A stretch of 64,000 nucleotides of DNA from Rhizobium sp. BK602 (GTDB taxonomy: Bacteria > Pseudomonadota > Alphaproteobacteria > Rhizobiales > Rhizobiaceae), in the NCBI RefSeq assembly GCF_014195095.1, contig NZ_JACIBC010000004.1, positions 434,001 through 498,000 of the forward strand, given 5' to 3'. Numbering within the stretch: position 1 is the first letter of the stretch; the number at the start of each line of letters is the position of its first letter. This document shows, piece by piece, positions 44,746-54,719 of the stretch. The position numbers were made by a program, and so were the translations under genes. The notes beneath the pieces were generated by a model, which was not told the DNA's origin, did no database searches, and saw only the letters and a program-made list of their open reading frames with translations.

Positions 44746-45747
44746 TTATGGCGCGCTCTTGCCAGATTGCCTGAGTGTGTTCTTAAACCAGTCGACGACT
44801 ATATTTATGACCTTGGGCTGGAACCAGCTGGAATCGCCGTGACGCGCCCCATCGATCAGAACATAGTCGGCCTTGTTTCCCTTTCCGATAAGGGCTTCGT
44901 AGAATTGCCGGCTCTGCGCGGGTGAGACCAGTGTGTCGGCGCTCCCGTGCATGATCAGAAACGGCGGCTTTTGTCCCTCGACATGTCCCATCGGGCTTGC
45001 GGCAAGAGCCTTGGCCGGATCATCCATGATCGAGGCGCCCTTCGACTTGTCGAAGGCCGGACCGTTGACCAGCAGCGCTTCCGTTATCGCCGGGGATTCG
45101 TGGACCTTTCGCACCTCGTCGGGAAAGCCCTCGGAAATATTGAGCAGATTGGAAATTCCGTAGAGCGTCACGGCGGCCTGCACATCGGACGATTCACTCA
45201 GGAAATCACCCCTGTCGAATTTTTTCTCGCCGTTCGTAACGCCCAGCATCTCAGCGAGATAACCGCCGGCAGAGTCGCCAAGCACCCCGATCCGGTTGGG
45301 ATCGATGCCATAGTCGGCCGCATGCGCGCGCAAATAGCGAACGGCCGTTTTCCCGTCTTCCAGCAGTGCCGGGAACATGTCAGGCACGGTACGATATTCC
45401 GCGGCGGCGACCACGAAGCCCGCTTGTGCCAGCGCTAACCGCATTTCGATGAATTTCTCGTAGTCAGCCGATGTGAAGCCTCCACCCGGAAAATAGACGA
45501 TCGCCGGCTTGAGATCGCTCGTTCGCGGCACGAGAAGCGTCATCTTCAGAGCACGAACGGCGCGGGTCTTGATGATCTGAGAATAGACGACACCGCTCAG
45601 GACGTCGATTTGCGCCCGACGTTCCTCCACCTGCATCACCTTCGCCCCAGCCGTGAAGCCGGGAAGCGATGCTTCCGCCGCCGGCGCCAACTGGGGCAAG
45701 CAGGTCATGGACATCACGCTCGCCAAGAGAAACATTCCGACCTTCAT
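44746..45747 (-). CDS. Secreted alpha/beta hydrolase (acetyl-esterase/lipase type)
   Basis: A 333-residue esterase with an N-terminal signal peptide (GMFLLASVMSMTCLPQLAPA). The oxyanion motif is VYFPGGGFTSADYEKF (HGGG-like with Pro in place of His). The nucleophile Ser is in GVLGDSAGGYLAEMLG; the acid is probably in MHGSADTLVSPAQS and the base in LIDGARHGDSSWF. It resembles BD-FAE/tannase-like esterases that act on plant-derived esters. Encoded downstream of an MFS gene on the same strand with a 150-base gap. Confidence 0.87.
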   Translation of the reverse strand: MKVGMFLLASVMSMTCLPQLAPAAEASLPGFTAGAKVMQVEERRAQIDVLSGVVYSQIIKTRAVRALKMTLLVPRTSDLKPAIVYFPGGGFTSADYEKFIEMRLALAQAGFVVAAAEYRTVPDMFPALLEDGKTAVRYLRAHAADYGIDPNRIGVLGDSAGGYLAEMLGVTNGEKKFDRGDFLSESSDVQAAVTLYGISNLLNISEGFPDEVRKVHESPAITEALLVNGPAFDKSKGASIMDDPAKALAASPMGHVEGQKPPFLIMHGSADTLVSPAQSRQFYEALIGKGNKADYVLIDGARHGDSSWFQPKVINIVVDWFKNTLRQSGKSAP

Positions 45748-45898
45748 TTTAATTCCTTTCCTGGATTGGGATTATCCTTGAGCCCAAGGGTTGGCTGCGA
45801 CGTGATGGCCGGTAGAGCCGTGTGGCCATCTCATCAGCAGCCCTTGGGAGAGAAGACTGATCGCTGGCGTTTTAGATTGGGGTCGACATCCCGTTCCG

Positions 45899-47107
45899 TC
45901 AGGCGGCCTGTGGCGAGCGCCCGCGGCGCGCCAGCAACAGAATAGTCGCAAAGCCGGCCAGCAGGATGATCGGGACCAGTGCGAACATCACGCCCGACGG
46001 CGTGCTGCCGCCGGCGACGAGGAAGCCCGCGAACAGCGGCCCGGCAATCGAGCCGAGACGACCGACTGCGACGGCCACGCCGACGCCGGTGCCGCGGATC
46101 TCGAAAGGATAGCATTGCGGGGCCACGCCATAGAGGATCGCCTGCACGCAGAGAATGGCACCTCCGACCAGCGCGCCAACCAGCAGCGTCAGCCCCAGGT
46201 TGGCCGGCAGCATGCCGAGCATGAACAGTGCGGCGGCAGCCGCGGCAAAACCAAGCGCGACGGGGACAAGCGGATTCTTGCCGTCGAGCATTCGTCCGCC
46301 TATCAGGCTGCCGGCAACGCCACCGAGATTGAACAGGATCTGAACCAGCGAGGCATCGTTGCGCGCCAACCCGCGCGAGACCAGAAGCTGCGGCATCCAG
46401 TTCAGAAGCAGGTAGACGACCAGGAGGCCGAGAAAGAATGATATCCAGAGCGTTGTGGTCGTCAGCAGCGTCTGCGGCGCGAAAATGCCTGAAACGGCCT
46501 CGGTAACGCTTTTCGCTTCGTTCTTCACCACGCGCAAGGGTGGCAGTCTGGCATGAATGACGGGGGCGAGAAGCAAGGGCAGGATGCCACCGACGACGAA
46601 GATCGAATGCCAGTCGTCCCCATGCAGGCCGATCATGGCGACACCGCTTGCCGCAGCGCCGCCGAGCGGCACGCCGGCATACATGATCGCAACGGCGCGC
46701 CCCCTTCGGCTAGGATCGGCCGACTCCGCGGCGATGTTGACGAGGTTCGGGAGCGCTCCGCCAAGTCCGACGCCGGTCAGGAAACGCATGATGACGAGTT
46801 GGTCGAAACTGGCGACGAAGGCCGTGGCGATCGAAAATACGCCGAAGACCAGAAGCGACAGCACCAGCCCCGTTCGCCGTCCGCGGGCGTCGGCGATGCG
46901 TCCGCCGGCAAGCGCCCCGAAGATCAGGCCGAAGGTGGCCGATGAAAAGAACAGCCCGATCTGCTGCGGCGTCAGCCCGAAGACCGGCACAAGCCTGGGC
47001 GCGGCGACGCCGGCGGCCTGAAGGTCGAAGCCTTCGATGACGGCCGCCAGAAAGGCAAGCGCAAGCGCTCGCCGCCCGCCGGAGCGGTGGTCGATGATAG
47101 TCCGCAT
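45899..47107 (-). CDS. MFS transporter, aromatic-acid:H+ symporter-like
   Basis: A 402-residue twelve-helix carrier. Signatures are LAFLAAVIEGFDLQAAGVAA in helix 1 (with the Asp of the AAHS family), GRIADARGRRTGLVLSLLVF (MFS motif A) and FLTGVGLGGALPNLVNIAAE. The combination suggests import of benzoate- or hydroxycinnamate-type acids, which would fit the neighbouring secreted esterase and the MarR regulator upstream. It starts 45 bases after the MarR stop, so the three genes may form an operon. Confidence 0.87.
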   Translation of the reverse strand: MRTIIDHRSGGRRALALAFLAAVIEGFDLQAAGVAAPRLVPVFGLTPQQIGLFFSSATFGLIFGALAGGRIADARGRRTGLVLSLLVFGVFSIATAFVASFDQLVIMRFLTGVGLGGALPNLVNIAAESADPSRRGRAVAIMYAGVPLGGAAASGVAMIGLHGDDWHSIFVVGGILPLLLAPVIHARLPPLRVVKNEAKSVTEAVSGIFAPQTLLTTTTLWISFFLGLLVVYLLLNWMPQLLVSRGLARNDASLVQILFNLGGVAGSLIGGRMLDGKNPLVPVALGFAAAAAALFMLGMLPANLGLTLLVGALVGGAILCVQAILYGVAPQCYPFEIRGTGVGVAVAVGRLGSIAGPLFAGFLVAGGSTPSGVMFALVPIILLAGFATILLLARRGRSPQAA

Positions 47108-47152
47108 CTATTCCTCCCAAAAAACGGGGTCCTACCTCCCCGCGGTGCGGGC

Positions 47153-47635
47153 CTAGCTTTGCTGTGGCCCATCCTCCTGCCAGATCTTTGCCAGCAGCCG
47201 GCGAAGCTCCATCTGTTCGTCAAGGCTGAGACGGCAAAGCATATTACGCTCGTGTTTCGTGATCAGTCCCAGCCAGCGAGCCGCCTCCTCCTGACCCCGA
47301 CGACTCGGAAAGAGCCGTTGGATTCGCTGGTCGGCGGCGTCCGTCTCCCGTAGGAAAAATCCCCGCTCCTCCAGCTCCGCCAAAATTGATACTATATTGG
47401 CCCGCTGCATGCCCAGCGCGCGGCAAATCTCCGCCGAGCTGATTCCCGGTGCCTCGACAATGCTGAGAAGCACGCTCATAGGCACGGTTCTGGTATTGGC
47501 AGGCTCCAGCGCTGCCGCCGCTCCCTGAAGATCGAAGACCGACGCGCGGCGCAGATGATATCCAATCAGGTCCTCCAGGCGGCTGATCGTCATTTCAGCT
47601 GCAGCAGTCTGGTGCTGTGGCCTTTCCGAAGACAT
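47153..47635 (-). CDS. MarR-family transcriptional regulator
   Basis: A 160-residue winged-helix repressor: LIGYHLRRASVFDLQGAAAA at the dimerisation end, ISSAEICRALGMQRANIVSI as the recognition helix region, and ELEERGFFLRETDAADQRIQ with the wing Asp-Arg pair. Start chosen at 47635 (MSSERPQHQ) with GAGGA seven bases upstream; the frame extends to 47695. Twin palindromes lie just upstream. MarR proteins of this layout usually respond to phenolic acids, matching the downstream carrier and esterase. Confidence 0.88.
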   Translation of the reverse strand: MSSERPQHQTAAAEMTISRLEDLIGYHLRRASVFDLQGAAAALEPANTRTVPMSVLLSIVEAPGISSAEICRALGMQRANIVSILAELEERGFFLRETDAADQRIQRLFPSRRGQEEAARWLGLITKHERNMLCRLSLDEQMELRRLLAKIWQEDGPQQS

Positions 47636-47674
47636 ATCGACTTCCTCACCCAATGCTCCTGCACCATTCATAAT

Positions 47675-47713
47675 GCTATGCAACATAGCAGTCAATCGCT
47701 ATATTATATAGCG
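47675..47713. promoter_or_regulatory. Paired palindromes upstream of the MarR gene
   Basis: GCTATGCAACATAGC (47675-47689) and CGCTATATTATATAGCG (47697-47713) share the plan GCTAT-N5-ATAGC and have centres 23 bases apart, about two helical turns. They are the likely MarR operators. Confidence 0.65.
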
Positions 47714-47805
47714 GCCTGTAGACCGATACCGGTGTCGGTCTGCTCTGGGAGGATGTTGATTTCCACCAAGAAATGGTTCTGACGCAGATCTGCTGAAGCG
47801 GAAGG

Positions 47806-48354
47806 CTATGTTACGGCGAGTAATCGCGCCTGGAGAAGATCGAGTTTTGCGCGTCCGTACATCTGGCGTTTGATGAGCTTTAACCGTGTGATCTGACCTT
47901 CCGTTTGCCCATTCGACCGCGGTGAGATGAGTGCGCATCTGACAGCATCGAGGTCTTTTTCGACGCCGCCGGCGAACGATCCAACTAGGCTGTCCCTAGC
48001 AGCTTCAAGCCACTCGTTGAGGTTTCTTGCGGTCTTCGAGCGGATCATGGATTGGAAGTCGCCAGTGGCCGTGCGCGCGACAACCAGTTCTGGGACATTT
48101 ATTTCGATTGCCGCCATCAGGATCGCTTTGGATTTTGCGAGGTCATCGCGTGCAGTAGTCAGCAGCCGAGCGATCGCCCGTGCCGATGGCGTTCTGGCGA
48201 GGCCACTCTGGTTGGCCTGTTCCGAGAGACGCCGGCGTTGAGCCCATTGTGAGATGATACGGCTTTGCCCCGCAAAGCCTTTTTCTTTCATTTCTCGCCA
48301 GAGCGCCAGGGCATTCCGTGCTCCGTCATCCCAGCGACTATTCAGCCAAGGTAG
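47806..48354 (-). pseudogene. ISL3-family transposase remnant (C-terminal half)
   Basis: The reverse strand encodes LPWLNSRWDDGARNALALWR, then EMKEKGFAGQSRIISQW and, at the end, ALISPRSNGQTEGQITRLKL followed by IKRQMYGRAKLDLLQARLL, the C-terminal signature of ISL3 transposases. The N-terminal zinc-finger and most of the DDE core are missing beyond the TGA at 48355-48357. Only about 180 of roughly 400 codons survive, and no flanking repeats were found. Confidence 0.8.
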
Positions 48355-49147
48355 TCAAGTCTTCTCGAATTTGGCAAAGGGGCGCCTTCCGGCCGACCCA
48401 ATTCCGACAGGGCGATATTATCTGTGCCGCCCTGCCAGATCGTTTCATCTATATGCCGTCATTTAGATAATCGAGGAGATGGCTCGTTGGTTCAGATCAG
48501 TTGAAGAGATTATACCGGAATACAGGCTATAATCCGTTTACGATTTGACCGCTCTTACTTGGTGTTCCTTCCCGCAACAGCTTTGGCAGAACCGGTCGAG
48601 TGATATCGCTCGCAGAAATTGCCTCTTTCCCGTTTGTGAACGATGATCAGCTCATCTCGAAAATGACAGGGGCGCATATATCGCCCGTCGCTCATCCTGC
48701 AATAGTTGAGCAGCTGCCTCGGAAAGCGATGGGCGAGCGGATTGGATTGCTAGAAAAGAACGGGGGTCTCGGCAGGCGATACTGGGTTAGAGCAGAATGT
48801 TTTTCATTACATCGTATCGTTATCACATGTTGGCAGGCCACATATAGAACATTGCATTATTTTTGGGCGCTCGGATAAGTATCGCCAGATATTCGTCGAT
48901 AAATCGACTAAACGAGGCTGATCGAAATATTCCCATGGTTTTTTAGGGGAAATCATTAATTCTGTTTCAACAAAGTTGAGCTAATTTTTCCCCTGACTGG
49001 ACAGGCCATGAGGTGCCTGTGTTCGGGCGGTGTCTTGATAGCTCACGGACTGCTTTTCTTTTAGAAATTTCACCACAAGAGCTCCAGAAGTTTGAGTTTT
49101 GGCGAGGCGGGTCAGCGCTGCTGCACCCGGAACGTAGGTGAGCAATC
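48355..49147. other. Gene-poor interval before the chemoreceptor
   Basis: About 790 bases without a supported gene. A + frame at 48600-48878 (92 codons, GTG start, opens VISLAEIASFPFVNDDQL) vaguely recalls a LysR effector-domain piece but has no helix-turn-helix and no ribosome-binding site. The last 300 bases are AT-richer and should contain the chemoreceptor promoter. Confidence 0.4.
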
Positions 49148-51487
49148 ATGATTTTTTCTCTTCGTAATATGCTTGTTGGAATTTTCTTTTTTCTCAGCGT
49201 CGCGCTATGCGTGCTAACAGGATCTTTCATGGTGGACGCCTATCGCGGCGAAAGCACCTATGCCGACGTCTCGAAGTCCACCATGCTCGACCGTGCGCTC
49301 TTTCAGACACTCGCCAACTTCCGCAACGAGCGAGGTGACGGCTCGTCGCTCGCCAAACTTGAGCTTGGAGCGCAAGACGCAACGCTTGCCCTATTGAAAA
49401 CGGACCGAGGGGTCGTCGACAAATATATGGCGGAGGCAAAATCGGTCTCTGCAGACATTAACGATCAAACGCTTAAAGCGCCGATTGCTGACGTCATGAG
49501 CGCATACGATCGGGTCGTGGCTTTCCGCTCAAAGCTCGATAGTGAAGTCGCCAAGAAGCTTGCCGACCGCGACCCGACACTACAGGCGACGACATTGGAC
49601 ATTGGTCAGCAGTTCCTGACAGCCCTCGAAACAGGTTCGACAGCCATTGAAAGCCAGATCCGCGCGAATGATCCTTCAATGGTGGCGCTGATTCAGATCC
49701 GAGCACTGACATGGTACACTCGCGCGACAGCGGGTGCCGCAAACCTGTCGTTCGTCAACACCCTCGCCTCGGGAGAGGCGATGAAGCCTGAAGACGTCAG
49801 CAAGATCCAGCAATTCGATTACACTGCGAATTTCACCTGGGGACAGATCGGCACCCTGGTCAATCATCCATCGACACCGCAGGTCGTCAAGGACGCCTAT
49901 AAGGTCAGCAGCACGACCTATTTTAGTGGCGACTTTGCGGCAAAACGCAGCGCACTATTTGCCAAGTTCGCAGCCGGTGAGAAGAGGGCCATGTCCCTCG
50001 ACGACTGGCGCCCGCTTGGCAACGCCGCTCTTCTGACCATCACGAACACAGCTGCGGCAGCCGCAGATGGCATGGTTGCAAAGGTAGCCGCCAGCCAGAA
50101 TGATGCGTTTTTGAGCCTGATCGCCTACGGGCTCATCTTTCTCGTCGCGGCGATTCTGAGCGTCACGGGCATCTGTGTCATCATCTTCCGCGTCACCAAG
50201 CCCGTAGGAGCGCTAACTCATTCCATGACCGAGCTTGCCCAAGGCAACCTCTCAGTCTCGATCGGTGGCGTCGAACGGCGCGATGAGATCGGTGCCATGG
50301 CGCGTTCCGTTGAGGTGTTCCAGCAGGCAGCCCTGCGCAACCAGGCGCTCGAGGCCGAAGCCGCCGAGGCACGAGTTACATCGGAAAATGAACGCGCCGA
50401 AGTCCAGCGCCGCGCCGAAGCTGAGGCCGAACAGAGGCTGCTGCAAGCAACGGGTTCGCTTGCGACGGGTCTGCGTCATCTCGCGTCCGGCGACCTGCTC
50501 CATGAGATCGAAACGCCGCTGGCTGTGCAGTTCGAAGCTCTGCGTCACGACTTCAATTCATCGGTCAGCCAACTGCGCGCTGCCATGTCCCAGGTCGGCC
50601 AGGCCGCGTCACTCGTAAACAGCGGCAGCTACGAGATTTCGCAGGCTTCCGATAATCTCTCCAAGCGCACCGAGCAGCAGGCCGCGTCGCTGGAAGAGAC
50701 GGCAGCCGCACTTGAAGAGGTTACGGCCAACGTCCAATCGACCTCCAAGCGAACTGGCGATGCACGTGATCTCGTCCGCGGCGCCCGGTTGCGGGCAGAA
50801 AGCTCCAGCCAAGTCGTCAGCAATGCCGTCAATGCCATGGGCAGGATCGAGCATTCGTCGAAACAAATCAGTCAGATCATCAGCGTGATCGACGAGATCG
50901 CCTTCCAGACCAATCTGCTCGCGCTCAACGCCGGCGTCGAGGCAGCGCGTGCGGGTGAGGCCGGCAAGGGCTTCGCCGTCGTCGCCCAGGAGGTGCGCGA
51001 GCTTGCACAGCGTTCGGCCAATGCTGCCAAAGAGATCAAGGTTCTGATCGGCAATTCCGAAGTCGCCGTCGGCGAGGGTGTGAAACTCGTCAACGACACC
51101 GGCGAGGGCCTTGCGGCTATCGCTGACCTGGTCCTGCAGATCAATCAGCACATGGATGCGATCGCCACTGCCGCTCAGGAACAGTCCATGGGACTTTCGG
51201 AGATCAACAGCGCTGTTAATCACATGGACCAGGCGACACAGCAAAATGCCGCCATGGTCGAAGAGATGAACGCGGCCGGCGCTGGTTTGGCTGAAGAGAG
51301 CAAACGTCTCGGAGAACTCCTGAGCGCATTCCGTACAGGCGAAGTTGAGCGCATGGCGGCACAGGCGAGGCCTGCGGCCCGGCCTACCTCTGCCCTAACA
51401 ACGAGCCGGCTTGCTGCACGCCCTGCTCCCGTCACGCAGGGCAATGCCGCGCTTAAACATCTCCAGCAGGAGTGGTCGGAGTTCTGA
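49148..51487 (+). CDS. Methyl-accepting chemotaxis protein
   Basis: A 779-residue inner-membrane chemoreceptor. Transmembrane helix 1 (about residues 7-28, [20 protein letters not shown]) and helix 2 (about 322-350, [18 protein letters not shown]) bracket a roughly 290-residue all-helical periplasmic ligand domain. A HAMP domain follows ([19 protein letters not shown]), then a long coiled coil ([20 protein letters not shown]) and the signalling domain with the conserved hairpin tip [20 protein letters not shown]. The C-terminus ([11 protein letters not shown]) ends in a Trp-x-x-Phe tail, which in some receptors recruits CheR/CheB. No other che genes are nearby. A strong terminator follows. 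Confidence 0.94.
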   Translation: MIFSLRNMLVGIFFFLSVALCVLTGSFMVDAYRGESTYADVSKSTMLDRALFQTLANFRNERGDGSSLAKLELGAQDATLALLKTDRGVVDKYMAEAKSVSADINDQTLKAPIADVMSAYDRVVAFRSKLDSEVAKKLADRDPTLQATTLDIGQQFLTALETGSTAIESQIRANDPSMVALIQIRALTWYTRATAGAANLSFVNTLASGEAMKPEDVSKIQQFDYTANFTWGQIGTLVNHPSTPQVVKDAYKVSSTTYFSGDFAAKRSALFAKFAAGEKRAMSLDDWRPLGNAALLTITNTAAAAADGMVAKVAASQNDAFLSLIAYGLIFLVAAILSVTGICVIIFRVTKPVGALTHSMTELAQGNLSVSIGGVERRDEIGAMARSVEVFQQAALRNQALEAEAAEARVTSENERAEVQRRAEAEAEQRLLQATGSLATGLRHLASGDLLHEIETPLAVQFEALRHDFNSSVSQLRAAMSQVGQAASLVNSGSYEISQASDNLSKRTEQQAASLEETAAALEEVTANVQSTSKRTGDARDLVRGARLRAESSSQVVSNAVNAMGRIEHSSKQISQIISVIDEIAFQTNLLALNAGVEAARAGEAGKGFAVVAQEVRELAQRSANAAKEIKVLIGNSEVAVGEGVKLVNDTGEGLAAIADLVLQINQHMDAIATAAQEQSMGLSEINSAVNHMDQATQQNAAMVEEMNAAGAGLAEESKRLGELLSAFRTGEVERMAAQARPAARPTSALTTSRLAARPAPVTQGNAALKHLQQEWSEF

Positions 51488-51526
51488 TTGGCCGGACATG
51501 ATGGAGCGGTTCAAGAAGAGAAGATG

Positions 51527-51556
51527 GCCCCGGACGTTTTGTCCGGGGCATTTTTG
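51527..51556 (+). terminator. Intrinsic terminator of the chemoreceptor gene
   Basis: GCCCCGGAC and GTCCGGGGC form a perfect 9-bp stem around GTTTT, followed by A and TTTTT. This is the clearest Rho-independent terminator in the window, 40 bases after the stop codon. Confidence 0.92.
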
Positions 51557-51589
51557 TTTATCCATTGCAGCTCCCCGCGCAGGCAGGCT

Positions 51590-51887
51590 TCATTCTTGAT
51601 GCTTATCGCAGCAAGCTTCCATAATCTGATCATGGCACGCGAGCGGGCCGTCATGCGAGGGAATCGGGGGAACGACGACGGAGAGGCGTTCAAACAATTC
51701 GGGAGGTCCGAGGGCGACTTCGCCCATTGCCGTGCCCGCAACGACGCCTAGCCCCTGAAGTTCCCGCACGTTCGTCAGTGAATGGTAAGTCTCATGGGCG
51801 ACGAGCGAAGCCAGCGCCCGGCTGACCGGGTGACTGCTGCCGGCGCCCAGGGATGCTGCTGACCTTGCCCCACTTGCGCGGGTGGGT
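51590..51887 (-). pseudogene. Heavy-metal P-type ATPase remnant (FixI/CopA-like)
   Basis: The reverse strand is open for about 95 codons and reads SAASLGAGSSHPVSRALASL, then VRELQGLGVVAGTAMGEVAL, the SxHP loop and following nucleotide-domain strand of a P1B-type ATPase. The preceding phosphorylation domain and the following hinge are absent, and a TGA closes the frame at 51590. Nothing else of the gene is visible within 500 bases, so it is a transposed or deleted fragment. Confidence 0.65.
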
Positions 51888-51982
51888 TATGTGGGCCGGT
51901 CGCCGAGACAATGGGAACGAGAAGTCAGGCCCTTTAAGGACCCAGGCCGTCAGCGAACGACTGACGCCATCGGCAAGTTTAA

Positions 51983-52483
51983 TCAGCGGGCGCCCACCGC
52001 AAAACGCTTTTTGATTCTGTCGACGGGGGTTCCATCCGAAAGCGGGACCCCGACCAGCCTGTCATAGGTTTCAAAGCCCATTTTTCCGTAATAGGCGAGG
52101 CCGCTGACATTGTCGGCGCGAATGGTCGCATTGATGAATTCGAACCCCAGATCTTGCGCGGCCATCCGGGTCTCTTGAAAAAGAGCGCTGCCGACACCGG
52201 CAATCTTCGGGGTCATGCGCGCAAACGTGGCGATGTCCGCATATCCCTTCGGCGGGTCGCCATAGAGGCTCAGCGACTGAAAGCCGACGAGCATCCGGTC
52301 ATGTTCCGCGACATGGCAGGCAAGGGCAAATTCGCCGTCGATGAACCAATCCGCGAACTCCGTGGCCGAGAGCGGTGTCTCGAGCGCTGTCGTTCCGCCG
52401 GCGCGGATGATCTCGTTGAGGAGGCCACTGAGTTCTTCCGCATCGGCAGATACGGCCCTTCGAATATGCATCTTTTTCATCAT
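51983..52483 (-). CDS. GNAT-family N-acetyltransferase
   Basis: A 166-residue acyl-CoA-dependent acetyltransferase. The N-terminus MHIRRAVSADAEELSGLLNE is the GNAT opening. The acetyl-CoA pyrophosphate loop region is ARMTPKIAGVGSALFQETRM, followed by INATIRADNVSGLAYYGKMG with the typical N-x-x-G-L-x-Y-Y end of the fold. Substrate unknown; resembles phosphinothricin/amino-acid N-acetyltransferases in outline. Starts at 52483, 52480 or 52471 are all possible; no strong ribosome-binding site distinguishes them. Confidence 0.85.
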   Translation of the reverse strand: MMKKMHIRRAVSADAEELSGLLNEIIRAGGTTALETPLSATEFADWFIDGEFALACHVAEHDRMLVGFQSLSLYGDPPKGYADIATFARMTPKIAGVGSALFQETRMAAQDLGFEFINATIRADNVSGLAYYGKMGFETYDRLVGVPLSDGTPVDRIKKRFAVGAR

Positions 52484-52742
52484 CTCGTTTCAGACCGGCA
52501 ACCTAGCGTCGGGCTCAAGGGAGTACAAGCAACTGTTTCATGGGACGTCGCTTTCTCCAGCTTCCCGGTCACAGCAAAAAGATGATTGCCGGCGAGCCGA
52601 CATGCTCGACTGTCATCTGAAAATAATGCACGTATAGGAGGATCAGAATCGGGCGATACAAGTTCATCTGAAAACGGGTTGACGGGATAGCGGCGGCCAT
52701 GGTGGCCGCCGGTCGACGCATGCCAAGGAAAATGGGGGCGGA

Positions 52743-53435
52743 ATGAAAAAGCTTGTGATTTTGGCGGCCATCGTGATGGCGGCTCTTTCTGTGCCGGCAC
52801 ATGCCGCATCGGTCACGACGAAGGGCGGGTATGATTATGACAAGAATCGGCTGAGCGATCCCTCGACGCTCAACTGGAATGTCGAGCAATGCAGCCACGG
52901 CGCGATCACACCGCAAGCGCAGGAGCAGCTAGCGAAGCTGATGAATGTTCCGGGACCCAAGGTCCGTCTAGAGTTTTGCCGCCGGGTCCTCACCGCCTAC
53001 GCGAAGGGGACCATACCCTACGACGATTATGTTCAGTTTGCCCAGAATCACGTCATGGCGCCGAGCATCGCGCGGGCCTTGAGGATCTCGGGCTCGGGCC
53101 CGCGGGCGCTGCAGGGCAGCGGACAGAGTGAGGTCGTTCTTCCGGCTTCGGCGAAAATGGACTCCGGCGAGACGTTCAAGGGCTCCACCATAGCGTCGCG
53201 CGGTCGCGGCCGCTTTTCGGTCCAGTCGTCGCGGCGTTCGGTGAAATGTTCCGGTACCTACGATCTGAAGGACCGGCGCCCGACCGTCACGCTTGCGGTC
53301 AAATGCTCGGACGGCCGCACGGGGCAAGCCGAGGTGACCAGAGCGCCGGACTTCATGTCTGCCTGGGGGAAGGTGAAGCTGTCCGATGGCAGCACCGGCC
53401 GGCTGGTCGTCGGCGATGCTCGCAAACAGCTCTAA
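52743..53435 (+). CDS. Secreted protein of unknown function
   Basis: A 230-residue protein with a clear signal peptide (KKLVILAAIVMAALSVPAHAA). The mature N-terminal half contains CSHGAITPQAQEQLAKLM and two Cys residues about 35 apart. The C-terminal half has a beta-rich, Gly/Ser/Arg-rich domain with Cys pairs (RSVKCSGTYDLKDRRPTVTL, VKCSDGRTGQAEVTRAP, KLSDGSTGRLVVGD). The latter repeats resemble small beta-barrel domains seen in other rhizobial exported proteins, but I recognise no named family. Stand-alone, with AAAATGGGGGCGGA before the ATG. Confidence 0.75.
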   Translation: MKKLVILAAIVMAALSVPAHAASVTTKGGYDYDKNRLSDPSTLNWNVEQCSHGAITPQAQEQLAKLMNVPGPKVRLEFCRRVLTAYAKGTIPYDDYVQFAQNHVMAPSIARALRISGSGPRALQGSGQSEVVLPASAKMDSGETFKGSTIASRGRGRFSVQSSRRSVKCSGTYDLKDRRPTVTLAVKCSDGRTGQAEVTRAPDFMSAWGKVKLSDGSTGRLVVGDARKQL

Positions 53436-53472
53436 GACATTCGCAAAGCTGGTGGGCCTTCGGTCGAAGGCT

Positions 53473-53510
53473 GCGGCGATCGGATGAAAATCAAGGCGGC
53501 CGATCGCCGC
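53473..53510. repeat. Inverted repeat between convergent genes
   Basis: GCGGCGATCGG (53473-53483) and CCGATCGCCGC (53500-53510) are perfect 11-bp arms with a 16-base loop, lying between the convergent secreted-protein and lysR genes. Plausible bidirectional terminator, though without T-runs. Confidence 0.45.
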
Positions 53511-53536
53511 TGAACCGAGGCTGATGGCGATACCGG

Positions 53537-54460
53537 CTATGGCTGCTCTATCTGCTCCAGGCTGGCGGGGATCTGTTCGATCAGCCAGCGCTTGAGCGCC
53601 AGCGTGTCCGGGCGGGACGCGGCATGCGGGGCAACCCAGAGCACCAGCCGCCGCGGCCCCCGCACGAAACCGAAGGGGGCGACCAGCCTGCCGGAGGCGA
53701 GATCGTTCAGCACCAGCATCTTCGGCACGACCGCGAAGCCGAGGCCGCAGGCGGCCGCCTCGATCAGCAGATAGAAGTGATCGAAATTGTTGCGAATCTG
53801 CGGCATGGCGAAGTCATGGCCGGAAGCCGCTATCCAGTCCTGCCAGGCATCCAGCCGCGTGTTGGTGGAAAGCAGCGCCGCATCGGCAAGATCGGCGGGC
53901 CGCGCGAGCGAGAAGCCCTCAAGATAGTCGGGAGAGCAGACCGGGCCGATCCATTCGGCCGCAAGCTCGTGGATCATCGCGTCCGGCGGCGGTTCGATCG
54001 TGCTGCTGCGGATCGCCAGGCTGACCTTGTCGCGCATGAAGTCGATGCGGTCATAGTTCATGTTGAACTGGAGCTCGATCTGCGGGTGACGCTGATGGAA
54101 GATGGAAATATGCGGAATGATCCATCGCATCATGATCGAGGATGAGCAGGAAAGTGTGAGGGGACCCGGCTTGACGCTCTCGACGCTGGACTGGATCAGG
54201 CGGAAAGCGGCGCCGAGGCCCTCGGCCAGTTGCGCGCCCTCGGGCGTGGGGTCGGTCGATTTGATGCCGCGATTGAGAAGGACCACGCCGAGCAATTCCT
54301 CCAGGCTCTTGATATGCCTGCTGATCGCGCCATGCGTGACAAAAAGTTCGTCGGCGGCATGCGTCATGCTGCGGTGACGCACCGTCGCTTCGAACGCTCT
54401 CAAAGCCGTCAATGATGGTCTCGGCTGGCCCAAACCAATGCTCCTGTCGTCGTGTTCCAT
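53537..54460 (-). CDS. LysR-family transcriptional regulator (GcvA-like)
   Basis: A 307-residue LysR regulator. The N-terminal helix-turn-helix is LTALRAFEATVRHRSMTHAA followed by DELFVTHGAISRHIKSLEEL, in the GcvA/AmpR style. The effector-binding domain starts LTLSCSSSIMMRWIIPHI and contains LAIRSSTIEPPPDAMIHELA and AAACGLGFAVVPKMLVLNDL. It is divergent from an MFS gene 260 bases away, its probable target. Confidence 0.92.
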   Translation of the reverse strand: MEHDDRSIGLGQPRPSLTALRAFEATVRHRSMTHAADELFVTHGAISRHIKSLEELLGVVLLNRGIKSTDPTPEGAQLAEGLGAAFRLIQSSVESVKPGPLTLSCSSSIMMRWIIPHISIFHQRHPQIELQFNMNYDRIDFMRDKVSLAIRSSTIEPPPDAMIHELAAEWIGPVCSPDYLEGFSLARPADLADAALLSTNTRLDAWQDWIAASGHDFAMPQIRNNFDHFYLLIEAAACGLGFAVVPKMLVLNDLASGRLVAPFGFVRGPRRLVLWVAPHAASRPDTLALKRWLIEQIPASLEQIEQP

Positions 54461-54477
54461 TGTGAGTTTCTCTCACA
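54461..54477. promoter_or_regulatory. Inverted repeat at the lysR start
   Basis: TGTGAG and CTCACA (6-bp arms, 5-base gap TTTCT) abut the lysR start codon and contain a T-N11-A core. Typical place for a LysR autoregulatory site controlling the divergent MFS gene as well. Confidence 0.55.
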
Positions 54478-54719
54478 CAGGGTCGATATTAAATCGATTG
54501 CGCCATCTGTCCAGCCACTCTTAAAGTCGGCGCCTTCACGAGATCGGGCGGGGGAGGATGCTGTTTGCCCCGATCTTTCGAAAGCAACATGGGGTGAGCT
54601 TTTCGCAGAATCCGGCGTGATGCCGCACGATATCCGACGCAATCAGCGGCCTTTCGCCGGCATGCCGGCGCGGCCTCGGTCGGAGCGAAGATGCTTGTTC
54701 ATCGCCCAGGGAGGGGAAC

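Noticed and set aside
44423..44842. A 139-codon + strand frame between aconitase and the esterase
   Set aside because: Overlaps the 3' end of the esterase gene, with no ribosome-binding site or recognisable motif.
48600..48878. Possible LysR effector-domain fragment
   Set aside because: Similarity is only impressionistic; no conserved motif or helix-turn-helix could be assembled, so it was left unassigned.
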